NCBI GenBank assembly: GCA_040758595.1
Contig: JBFLVJ010000007.1
Coordinates: 13,422-77,421 of the forward strand
Length of the DNA: 64,000 bases
Source of the DNA: Bilamarchaeum sp040758595
Lineage (GTDB): Archaea; Micrarchaeota; Micrarchaeia; Anstonellales; Bilamarchaeaceae
Reading direction: 5' to 3'
Positions within the stretch are counted from its first letter, which is position 1. The number at the start of each line of letters is the position of its first letter. Positions 52,131 to 59,329 of the stretch are shown here, piece by piece. A program made the translations under genes and the position numbers. The notes beneath the pieces were generated by a model. It ran no database searches. It was given only the letters and a program-made list of their open reading frames with translations, and was not told the origin of the DNA.

Positions 52131-53425
52131 CAGACCACCTTCGTCAAGCCGATTATCTCGGCCTCGCCTCCTATGAGCAGCGAGAAGCTCCTATAGCCAG
52201 TCACCGTGATTATCACCTCTATCACCGTGGTCAGCAGTATCAGTATGATGAGAGGGCTGATCGTCGCGACTTCCTTGATGATGAAATAAAAAAGGCCTGA
52301 TGACGCGCTGGAGGGCATCAGCGGGTTGTTGAACGCTGTCCAGAGGAAATCCCCGGTCATGCCGACCATGAAGCGCCATAATGCCCAGATGGTCCTGAAG
52401 AACCCCACGACTGCGTTGCCGACGCTCGATATGATGTTCCCCGCGCTGCACATCCCACGGACGAACCAGTTCCCGACGCAGGGGTCGTTGGCGTTGTCAG
52501 AAGCCTCGCCCACAACGCTCGGGGCTGTGAACTGGTGGAGGAGCTCGCTTGTCGCCTGGCCTTCGCGGCCCTGTGATATCATGTCCTTGACGCCCGGAGT
52601 CCCCGGACTCGAGTCATATGGGCGCTCAGTCCCGAAATAGCTCGCGGCCGAAGGGGTATATGCGAAATCCGGGGGATTGTACGCATCGAATATGAGGTAA
52701 TTGGAGAACAACACAGCGAACGGGAATATGAAATACAACGCGAACGCGACGGCTATGACGCTGGAGCCGGTCTTCCTGAAGAACGGGACCGCCCTGAGGA
52801 TTATTCCGAAGGGGAATAGCAGGATCGGCACGGCGTCACGGACGAAATAGAGTATGAACTCCTTGCCCCAGGCCAGGGTTATCATGAGGCCTATTGCTTC
52901 GACCACGACCGTGTGGGCGTTGCTCAAAAGGACCAGCCCGGTGAACGGAGCGAGCGAGAACGAGATGATGTTCACCGCGCGGATGGGCGAGCCGATGGGG
53001 AAGCTGATGGTCGACAGGAATCCGATGAGTATCTCGAAGAGGTAGAGGTCGATGTACTGGGACTTGAGCTTCTGGTAGATGATCCCCACCGAGCCTAGGG
53101 CGAAATCGACATGGCTCTTGGTCATACCGCCGCTTGTGGTGCCCTGGACTATGGACTGCGCTTGGGGTGGCAGGCTGGAGATGAGCAGGCCGTTGACAGC
53201 GCTGTTCAGGAGGCTGTCGGAGCCGACGAAGAAGAATATGATGAAGACCGTGAGTATGAGCGCGGCCAGCTCCTCCTTGGCCAGGGCCACCATCTCCGGC
53301 GACTGGAGGAAATAGGATATCATGTACATGAGCGCCACCACCATGACGCAGATGCCCAAGGCGGTGGCTATCATGGTGATGCCAGCCGGGTGCAAGGTGA
53401 GCAGTAGCGGCAGCAGGATATCCAT
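52130..53425 (-). CDS. six-gene membrane array, member 6 (first gene)
   Basis: The 431-residue paralogue opens the array. It carries the module YMISYFLQSPEMVALAKEEL, the motif ILRAVPFFRKTGSSVIAVAF with FIFPFAV, a Cys-bearing loop (NDPCVGN, GMCSAGN) and the tail GGEAEIIGLTKVV. A GTATTAAAAG box lies about 25 nt ahead of ATG 53425, so the whole array is probably one transcript starting here. Confidence 0.76.
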   Translation of the reverse strand: MDILLPLLLTLHPAGITMIATALGICVMVVALMYMISYFLQSPEMVALAKEELAALILTVFIIFFFVGSDSLLNSAVNGLLISSLPPQAQSIVQGTTSGGMTKSHVDFALGSVGIIYQKLKSQYIDLYLFEILIGFLSTISFPIGSPIRAVNIISFSLAPFTGLVLLSNAHTVVVEAIGLMITLAWGKEFILYFVRDAVPILLFPFGIILRAVPFFRKTGSSVIAVAFALYFIFPFAVLFSNYLIFDAYNPPDFAYTPSAASYFGTERPYDSSPGTPGVKDMISQGREGQATSELLHQFTAPSVVGEASDNANDPCVGNWFVRGMCSAGNIISSVGNAVVGFFRTIWALWRFMVGMTGDFLWTAFNNPLMPSSASSGLFYFIIKEVATISPLIILILLTTVIEVIITVTGYRSFSLLIGGEAEIIGLTKVV

Positions 53426-53511
53426 GAATTTATATCTCTGTCGGCTTTTAATACATTGCTGATTACAGCATTTTCAGGGCCGGAGGCCGGCAGCTAATTG
53501 ATGTGATGCTT

Positions 53512-54801
53512 ATGCGTAGGAATTACATAAAGGAAGCAAAGAAGACCAAGGGCAAAGTCCGGATCGCGGGGTGGGTCCACGACGTCAGGGACCTGGGCAA
53601 ACTCAAGTTCGTGCTGGTCCGGGACATCACCGGCATCATGCAGGTCCTGCTGAAAAAGGGCGTCGTCGACGACGCCCTCGTGGATTCCGTGAAGGTCAAC
53701 AAGGAGGATGTGGTGGCATTCGAGGGGGAAGTGAAGGAGAACAAGATGGTCCCGGGCGGCGTGGAGCTGGTCCCGACGCTCTTCGAGCACATGAACAAGG
53801 TCGAGAGGAAGCTCCCGGTGGACCCGACGGGGGTGGTGCCTTCGGAGCTGGACACCCGCCTGGACCACAGGTATATAGACCTCCGTAGGGAGGACATCTC
53901 GCTCATATTCAGGGCCAAATCTGTGGCGGCAGGCGCCTTCAGGGAGAAGCTCGGGGAGCTCGGTTTCCTGGAGATGCACCCATCGGCCATCAGCGGGGCC
54001 GCCACCGAAGGCGGGGCAGACGTCTTCCAGCTGCGGTATTTCGAGAACAAGGCGTTCCTCGTCCAGTCCCCCCAGCTCCACAAGCAGCTGGCGGTGATAG
54101 GCGGGTTCGACAAGGTATTCATGACGGTGCCGGTCTTCAGGGCCGAGAAGCACAACACCACGGCCCACCTCAACGAGATAACCCAGATGGACATCGAGAT
54201 GGGCTTCGCCGACCACGACGAGGCCATGGACGTGCTGGAGGCGACGACCATCCACATGCTCAAGAGGGTCGAAGAGGAGCTTGGGGAGGAGATATCCAAG
54301 CGCTTCGGAGCTGAGGTCGTGGTGCCTTCCAAGGTGCCCAGATACACCTACAATGAGCTAGTGGACAAGCTGAGCTCCAACAACTTCGAGATGAAGCATG
54401 GCTGGGACTTCACCAGGGAGGGAGAGAAGAAGCTCCACGAGATACTGGGCGACGAGCTCTATTTCATCTACGACTGGCCCACCGAGATCCGCGCATTTTA
54501 CTCGATGCCGGATGCCGAGGACCCTTCCACCTGCCACGCGTTCGACCTGATGTACCGCGGGATGGAGATATCCAGCGGGGCCAAGCGCATCCACCTCACT
54601 TCGGTGCTGGAGGAGCAGCTCAAGAAGAGGGGGCTGGATCCCGCGGATTTCGAGTTCTACCTAAACGCTTTCAGGATGGGGGCGCCGCCCCATGCAGGCT
54701 GGAGCATCGGGCTTGAGAGGTTCGTGATGAAGCTCTGCAAGCAGGACAACATCCGCGAGTGCATGCTGTTCCCCAGGGACAGGACGAGGCTGCTTCCCTG
54801 A
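53512..54801 (+). CDS. aspS: aspartyl-tRNA synthetase (archaeal type)
   Basis: The 429-residue class II synthetase has an N-terminal OB-fold (VRIAGWVHDVRDLGKLKFV), the FRAEKHNTTAHLNE motif 2 region and motif 3 GWSIGLERFVMKL. The OB-fold residue after GWV is His; this position has been linked to whether AspRS also charges tRNA-Asn, but I do not assign the type. ATGs at 53506 and 53512 both fit. Followed by the vapBC pair. Confidence 0.95.
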   Translation: MRRNYIKEAKKTKGKVRIAGWVHDVRDLGKLKFVLVRDITGIMQVLLKKGVVDDALVDSVKVNKEDVVAFEGEVKENKMVPGGVELVPTLFEHMNKVERKLPVDPTGVVPSELDTRLDHRYIDLRREDISLIFRAKSVAAGAFREKLGELGFLEMHPSAISGAATEGGADVFQLRYFENKAFLVQSPQLHKQLAVIGGFDKVFMTVPVFRAEKHNTTAHLNEITQMDIEMGFADHDEAMDVLEATTIHMLKRVEEELGEEISKRFGAEVVVPSKVPRYTYNELVDKLSSNNFEMKHGWDFTREGEKKLHEILGDELYFIYDWPTEIRAFYSMPDAEDPSTCHAFDLMYRGMEISSGAKRIHLTSVLEEQLKKRGLDPADFEFYLNAFRMGAPPHAGWSIGLERFVMKLCKQDNIRECMLFPRDRTRLLP

Positions 54802-54820
54802 ACGCCGGGAACAGTATTAT

Positions 54821-54849
54821 AAACACATATAACACATAATATATGTGTG
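54821..54849 (+). promoter_or_regulatory. vapBC operator/promoter
   Basis: TATTATAAAC is followed by two AACACATA direct repeats (54822-54829 and 54831-54838) and the inverted repeat ACACAT-AATAT-ATGTGT (54832-54848), just ahead of the vapB start. This is a likely site for autoregulation by the antitoxin. Confidence 0.55.
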
Positions 54850-54855
54850 ATTCAG

Positions 54856-55074
54856 ATGGTAAACGTCACCCTGACAGTGCCGACAGACCTCAAGAAGAGG
54901 ATGGATGAGTTCCCGGAGATCAACTGGAGCGAGGTAGCGAGGCAGGCGATAAGCCGCAAAATCAAGGAGCTCCTGATAGTCAGGACGATAACGGCCAAGA
55001 GCAAGCTGACAGATGCAGATGTCAAGGAGATCGGGGACAAGATAAAGATAGCGATAGCAGAGAGGCACAGGTAG
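54856..55074 (+). CDS. vapB: VapB-type antitoxin
   Basis: The 72-residue protein has an N-terminal beta strand and helix pattern (VNVTLTVPTDLKKRMDE, WSEVARQAISRKIKEL) typical of ribbon-helix-helix antitoxins, then a C-terminal helical tail that would wrap the toxin. It lies four bases ahead of a PIN toxin gene. The operator-like repeats upstream support autoregulation. A GTG at 54847 is also in frame. Confidence 0.82.
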   Translation: MVNVTLTVPTDLKKRMDEFPEINWSEVARQAISRKIKELLIVRTITAKSKLTDADVKEIGDKIKIAIAERHR

Positions 55075-55078
55075 TCTG

Positions 55079-55489
55079 ATGCGGCTGGCTGTTGACACCA
55101 ATGTGCTGATATCGGCTTTGATGTCGAAGGGGGGCACATTCGAGGCCATAGTTCTGGGGGATCTGGACCTGTCCGTCCCGGAGCACTCTATCGGAGAGAT
55201 AGAAAGGAACAAGGGCGTGCTGAAGGAGCGGATGGGTGTGTCTGAAGAGGAGTTCAGACTGGCGCTCGACATCATCCTGTCGCATGTGATGGTGGTTCCG
55301 CGGGAAGAGTACGCCGCGATGGAACCGAGAGCCAAGGAGATAAGCCCGGATAAGAAGGATTTCCCGTTTTTCGCCCTTGCGCTCGCGAAGCGGATGCCGC
55401 TATGGACGAATGAGAAACGCTTGAAGAAGCAGGATGCCGTAGAGGTGTACGGAACGAAAGAGGTTTTAGGGCTGCTTGGCATGATATGA
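55079..55489 (+). CDS. vapC: PIN-domain toxin VapC-like
   Basis: The 136-residue PIN ribonuclease has the first catalytic Asp in LAVDTNVLISALMS, Glu in IGEIERN, and the terminal acidic pair region (SPDKKDFPFFALALAK). Paired with the upstream antitoxin gene, it is expected to cleave RNA and halt growth when free. It resembles the COG1569-like branch of PIN toxins. Which RNA it cuts cannot be told. Confidence 0.82.
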   Translation: MRLAVDTNVLISALMSKGGTFEAIVLGDLDLSVPEHSIGEIERNKGVLKERMGVSEEEFRLALDIILSHVMVVPREEYAAMEPRAKEISPDKKDFPFFALALAKRMPLWTNEKRLKKQDAVEVYGTKEVLGLLGMI

Positions 55490-55506
55490 GTGGTCGGGGT
55501 GCTGAT

Positions 55507-56229
55507 ATGGATATACTTGTCACAAACGATGACGGCCTCTCCGAGGGGCTCAGGATGCTCCTGGAGGCCGCCCGCAAATCGGGCGATGCCTACGCCCTCG
55601 TGCCCTCCCGGCAGAGGAGCGCGGTCTCAGGAGCGCTCACCCTCCACAAGCCCCTCAGGCTGCACAACGTGGAGGAGGATATCTTCACTCTCAACGGGAC
55701 CCCGACAGACTGCGTGCTCTTCGCCCTCCATTCCGGGGAGTTCAAGAAGCCTTCCCTGGTGCTCTCAGGCATGAACTGGGGGGACAACGCCAGCATAGGC
55801 TCGGTGCTGGGCTCGGGCACTGTGGGTGCCTGCTGGGAGGCCGCCGTGGAGGGCGTCCCCGCGATAGCGTTCTCGCTGGAGAGGACCAAGGAGGACTGGC
55901 ACCAGAAGGAGAGCTGGGGAGAGCGGGAGGCGATAGTCAAGAAGCTGGAAGAGATGATAGCCATGCTGAAGCCCCTGATCGCCCCCGGCAAGTTCTTCAG
56001 CGTGAATCTGCCGCGGAACCTATCCAAGGCGGGGATAGTCCATGTGCAGAAGATGCAGACCGAGCGGTTCAACACCCAGATAGAGAAGAGGCTGGATCCC
56101 GACGGGAAACCATATTACTGGATAACGGGCATCGAAAAGCCGATAGAGGAAGGGACCGACGCTCACGAAGTGCTGAAAAAGGGGAACATAGCGATAGTCG
56201 AGATATCGCTCTCCATATTCGAAAGATGA
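55507..56229 (+). CDS. surE: 5'-nucleotidase SurE
   Basis: The 240-residue SurE-fold phosphatase hydrolyses nucleoside monophosphates. The metal site DILVTNDDG is at the N-terminus, then RQRSAVSGALTLHKPL and the SGMNWGDNAS motif. Length is normal. ATG 55507 is chosen over earlier in-frame codons because the family starts with MDILVTNDDG. Its stop lies three bases from the convergent HTH-repeat gene. Confidence 0.95.
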   Translation: MDILVTNDDGLSEGLRMLLEAARKSGDAYALVPSRQRSAVSGALTLHKPLRLHNVEEDIFTLNGTPTDCVLFALHSGEFKKPSLVLSGMNWGDNASIGSVLGSGTVGACWEAAVEGVPAIAFSLERTKEDWHQKESWGEREAIVKKLEEMIAMLKPLIAPGKFFSVNLPRNLSKAGIVHVQKMQTERFNTQIEKRLDPDGKPYYWITGIEKPIEEGTDAHEVLKKGNIAIVEISLSIFER

Positions 56230-56232
56230 TGC

Positions 56233-57270
56233 TCATTTGATATCGTCGACGCGGATTATCTGGCTTAGACGCATGACGCCGAGTCTGAATTCTTTCGCCA
56301 GCTCAGTCAACCCCGTGCCTGAGGCGTACTTTTCACGTATCGCTTCGTCACGCTTCCCCTTCGGGTCCAGATCCTTGCAGATGCGGCATATCGTCTCCGG
56401 CGCCAGGCCGAACCGCTCCGCAACATCCTTCTGCTTCTCTCCGGCCATGACGAGCTTTCGTATCTCAGCATCCCGTTTCTCTTTCAGAGACGCATTCTTC
56501 AAGCCCTTGCATATGATATGGATCATGGTCAGACCCAGGCCATAGTACTTTGCAAGGGCCTTCTTGCTTTCTCCAGCGATGAATCGGCGACGTATCTCAG
56601 CATTCCTCTCCGTTATCGGTGATGCCTGTTCCACGCCCTTGCAGATGAGGGATATCGCGGCCGGACTCCGACCCAGATTCTTGGCGATTGCCACCTGGGA
56701 TTCACCTGATGCGTATCGCGCCCGGATATCCAGGCTCCTGGCCCTCTGCTCGAAAAGACCATTGCAGATACGGGACACCTGGACGACATTCAGGCCGTTA
56801 TCAGCTGCGATATCAGTGAGCGCATGCCCATAGGCATAACGTTTCCTCACTTCCGCAGTCATCTGCTCCTCGGGTGTGGAAGGGATGGGCGGATTGCATA
56901 TCAGGTATATCGAGGCCTGTGAAAGGCCGGACTGCCTCGCCAGCTCTTTTCCAGGAACGCCTTCTAACGCGCTCTGCCTTATATGCTGGTTCCTCATGCG
57001 CTTCTCTGAAAGGTCCTTGCAGATGCGCAACACATCCAGCGCGGTGATGCCATATTCATCGGCGATCGTGATGATGGACTGGCAGTATAGGTATCTCTTT
57101 CTGATTTCCTTATCGCGCTCCTTTGTGTCGATAGGGGTCTGGTCAGCGCCCCCCCTGCAACTGCGGATGCCTTCGGCCATGCCGCTGATGTTTCTGAAAT
57201 CTTTTTGGACAGAAGGGCGGCCTTCCCCAGTGCGCCTGGCGGGTGAGACAGTCCTGCTAGTGCCTACCAT
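56233..57270 (-). CDS. seven-fold helix-turn-helix repeat protein
   Basis: The 345-residue protein consists, after a short N-terminal arm of about 50 residues, of seven tandem units of about 38-46 residues. Each follows R-x-x-E-I-R-x-R-Y-x-x-G-x-x-x-x-x-I-A, then a turn, then G-L-x-x-x-x-I-x-x-I-C-K. Examples are IRARYASGESQVAIAKNLG and IRKLVMAGEKQKDVAERFG. Each looks like a DNA-binding HTH, so the protein may wrap along a long DNA site. A CTTATAAGC box about 25 nt ahead supports ATG 57270. I know no named family with this count. Confidence 0.78.
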   Translation of the reverse strand: MVGTSRTVSPARRTGEGRPSVQKDFRNISGMAEGIRSCRGGADQTPIDTKERDKEIRKRYLYCQSIITIADEYGITALDVLRICKDLSEKRMRNQHIRQSALEGVPGKELARQSGLSQASIYLICNPPIPSTPEEQMTAEVRKRYAYGHALTDIAADNGLNVVQVSRICNGLFEQRARSLDIRARYASGESQVAIAKNLGRSPAAISLICKGVEQASPITERNAEIRRRFIAGESKKALAKYYGLGLTMIHIICKGLKNASLKEKRDAEIRKLVMAGEKQKDVAERFGLAPETICRICKDLDPKGKRDEAIREKYASGTGLTELAKEFRLGVMRLSQIIRVDDIK

Positions 57271-57333
57271 AGTGAATGATTATGGCGGAGAATGCTTATA
57301 AGAAGTATACATGTGATAGTAGATAGGTAAAAA

Positions 57334-57345
57334 AGAGGATAACCA
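57334..57345 (-). terminator. T-rich tract past the HTH-repeat region
   Basis: The minus strand reads CCTCTTTTTTACC between nusA and the HTH-repeat gene, a likely termination point for the RNA polymerase operon reading left. Confidence 0.4.
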
Positions 57346-57368
57346 GGATTAGGCGGTTGTTTTGGGAA

Positions 57369-57800
57369 TCAGATGACCGGCCTTCTTGTCTTGAGGTGGA
57401 GGGTGGCGTTGAACTTCTTCTTGAGGAAGCTCTTGGCGGCCTTTATCCTCTCGCCGCTCCGTCCGATGGCGATGCCACGATCCTTCTCATCGACGGTCAT
57501 CATGATGGCCTGCTCGCCCATGACATCCCGCACCTCGATGTTCTGGATGGGGATGTTGCCGAAAAAGGAGCGGACGAACCCCTCGGGATCGTCGCTGTCC
57601 GCGGCGATTATCACCCTCTTGCGGAAAACCTGGTTCAGCTTCTGTATGTTCACGGCCTTCTTCCCGATGGCCTTCCCGAGGGAATCCTGGCTCACCAGGA
57701 AGATTATCGAGCTCTCGGTGACGAGATAATCCGAGGGCATGACCCTCGTGACCTTCTCGAAGCTGGAGAACATGTTGAGGTCGTCGCCGGTCAGTTCCAT
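57369..57800 (-). CDS. nusA: archaeal NusA-like KH-domain protein
   Basis: The 143-residue protein is reduced to two KH domains with GxxG loops in GKAIGKKAVNIQ (about residue 42) and GIAIGRSGERIKAA (about 112). It lacks the bacterial N-terminal and S1 domains, as is normal in archaea. It is a transcription-associated RNA-binding factor encoded after rpoA'' and rpl30e in the usual archaeal order, eight bases past rpl30e. Confidence 0.94.
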   Translation of the reverse strand: MELTGDDLNMFSSFEKVTRVMPSDYLVTESSIIFLVSQDSLGKAIGKKAVNIQKLNQVFRKRVIIAADSDDPEGFVRSFFGNIPIQNIEVRDVMGEQAIMMTVDEKDRGIAIGRSGERIKAAKSFLKKKFNATLHLKTRRPVI

Positions 57801-57808
57801 GGCAAAAC

Positions 57809-58258
57809 CTATTTTTTCTTGGCGAGGTCCATTATGCTCGAGGTGCCCTCTTCGAACACTGAAAGGACGGATATCGGAAAGGGCCTTCCGCAGACCGAGC
57901 CCAGCTCCATGGTGCTGCCCTCGAACTCGATCACGGGGATGCTGGATGCCTTCGAATAGGTGCTGACCTTGTCGCGTATGTCGGAGGGCGTGTTGCTGGC
58001 TATCACGAACAGCTTCGCCTTGCCCAGTATGCTGGCGGCGATGCCGGTCCTGGCGCCGAACTCCACCTTGCCGCTTTCCACGGCGAGCCTGATGGCGGTC
58101 GTGAGCGGATTCTCCCTCTCTTTCTTGGTCTTCCGCCTCCTAACGACCTTCTTCTTTTTCTTCGGCTTCGCTTCTGCCGTCTCTTCGGTCTCTTCGATAT
58201 CTTCGGTCTCTTCCTGCTTGGCTTCTTCAATGGTCTCTGTAGTGTCTTCCTCTGCCAT
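57809..58258 (-). CDS. rpl30e: ribosomal protein L30e with N-terminal extension
   Basis: The 149-residue protein has a normal L30e core (about residues 50-149: TAIRLAVESGKVEFGARTGI, VIASNTPSDIRDKV). It is preceded by about 50 extra residues, first acidic (EEDTTETIEEAKQEE) then basic (KPKKKKKVVRRRKTKK). Archaeal L30e is usually close to 100 residues, so the extension is unusual. The ATG at 58258 is preferred to GTG 58267. It lies between rpoA'' and nusA. Confidence 0.92.
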   Translation of the reverse strand: MAEEDTTETIEEAKQEETEDIEETEETAEAKPKKKKKVVRRRKTKKERENPLTTAIRLAVESGKVEFGARTGIAASILGKAKLFVIASNTPSDIRDKVSTYSKASSIPVIEFEGSTMELGSVCGRPFPISVLSVFEEGTSSIMDLAKKK

Positions 58259-58273
58259 CCTATACACCTGTCA

Positions 58274-59323
58274 TCATTTCTTCGGTTTCATGACCAGCTT
58301 GATCTTTCCGGTTCCCACCGGGACCGTCTGGCCCACGATTATGTTCTCGGTCACTCCGATGAGTTTCTCCTCCTCAGCAAAAGCGCTCGCGTTTATGAGG
58401 TGCTTTATCGTCTCCTCGAACGCGGCCCTTCCCAGGACTCCGACCTTCTCTCCCGAGAGGCCGTGCCTGCCTATCGACTTTAGGCTTCCGCCATAAGTCA
58501 TCGCATCAGCGATGAGCATGATGTGCCTTATGTCCACGAACAGCTTCTGCATATCCATGACGTCTTTTATCTCGCGGACGATGGCGTTCCTCGCGGCCTC
58601 GATGCCGTAGACGCGCTCTATCTCCTTTATGTTGTTTGTGTAGATGCGCTTGGGGTCCACGGCGCTGTGCTCGGACGCGCCCACGATGTTGAAGCCGCCG
58701 GCGCGGACGAAGTACTCTTCTTCGTTCTTGATGACCACTGCCTTGAAGATGCCCGGGACGCCGCGCACGATGCTGCCCCCTATCTTCTGCGATAGCTTGC
58801 GCACCGCCCTGGCGGTCAAGGCCTTCTCCTTCTTCTCCTCTTTCTTCTTGGCTGACTTGACCTCCTTGACCGGCTTGATGGTGACGCTCTTGTCGGACAC
58901 CTTGAGCTGGCCGGGGAAACTCTCCATCGCCTTTTTGAGCATGGCGAACGTGACGCCCTGCCCCTTTGCGTCCTTCTCCCTGAATGTGGCTTTTATTGTG
59001 AGCGCTTCCAGGTCGTCCTCGACATCAGCCACATCGGACACGAATACGCTTGCCAGGTCCTTGGCCACCTTCTCGGCCTCGGCCCTGCTCTTCGCATAGG
59101 AAGATTTCAGATAGATGTCGATGATGGCTTTCTTCGGCTCCTTTTTGGCATCCACAATCTCTATCAGCCTCGGAAGGCCGGTGGGCACGTGCTCGGCCAC
59201 ACCCGCGTAGTGGAAGGTACGCATCGTCATCTGCGTGCCCGGCTCTCCGATGCTCTGCGCGGACACCACGCCAACTGCCTCGAACGGAGGGATCTTGATG
59301 CTCGGTTTCTTATCAGCCATCAT
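58274..59323 (-). CDS. rpoA2: RNA polymerase subunit A''
   Basis: The 349-residue C-terminal part of the largest subunit carries the trigger-loop/bridge region (EAVGVVSAQSIGEPGTQMTMR with FHYAGVAEHVPTGLPRLIE), a jaw domain and the conserved C-terminal GRAAFEETIKHLINAS. A lysine/glutamate-rich segment (VKSAKKKEEKKEKA) near residue 155 lies in a normally variable loop. Separate A'' is the archaeal pattern. It lies six bases from rpoA'. Confidence 0.97.
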   Translation of the reverse strand: MMADKKPSIKIPPFEAVGVVSAQSIGEPGTQMTMRTFHYAGVAEHVPTGLPRLIEIVDAKKEPKKAIIDIYLKSSYAKSRAEAEKVAKDLASVFVSDVADVEDDLEALTIKATFREKDAKGQGVTFAMLKKAMESFPGQLKVSDKSVTIKPVKEVKSAKKKEEKKEKALTARAVRKLSQKIGGSIVRGVPGIFKAVVIKNEEEYFVRAGGFNIVGASEHSAVDPKRIYTNNIKEIERVYGIEAARNAIVREIKDVMDMQKLFVDIRHIMLIADAMTYGGSLKSIGRHGLSGEKVGVLGRAAFEETIKHLINASAFAEEEKLIGVTENIIVGQTVPVGTGKIKLVMKPKK

Positions 59324-59329
59324 AACACC

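Noticed and set aside
45704..53425. Six-gene array as archaellum or type IV pilus genes
   Set aside because: No class III leaders, no platform-type or ATPase motifs in these proteins; their shared pattern is different from TadC/FlaJ.
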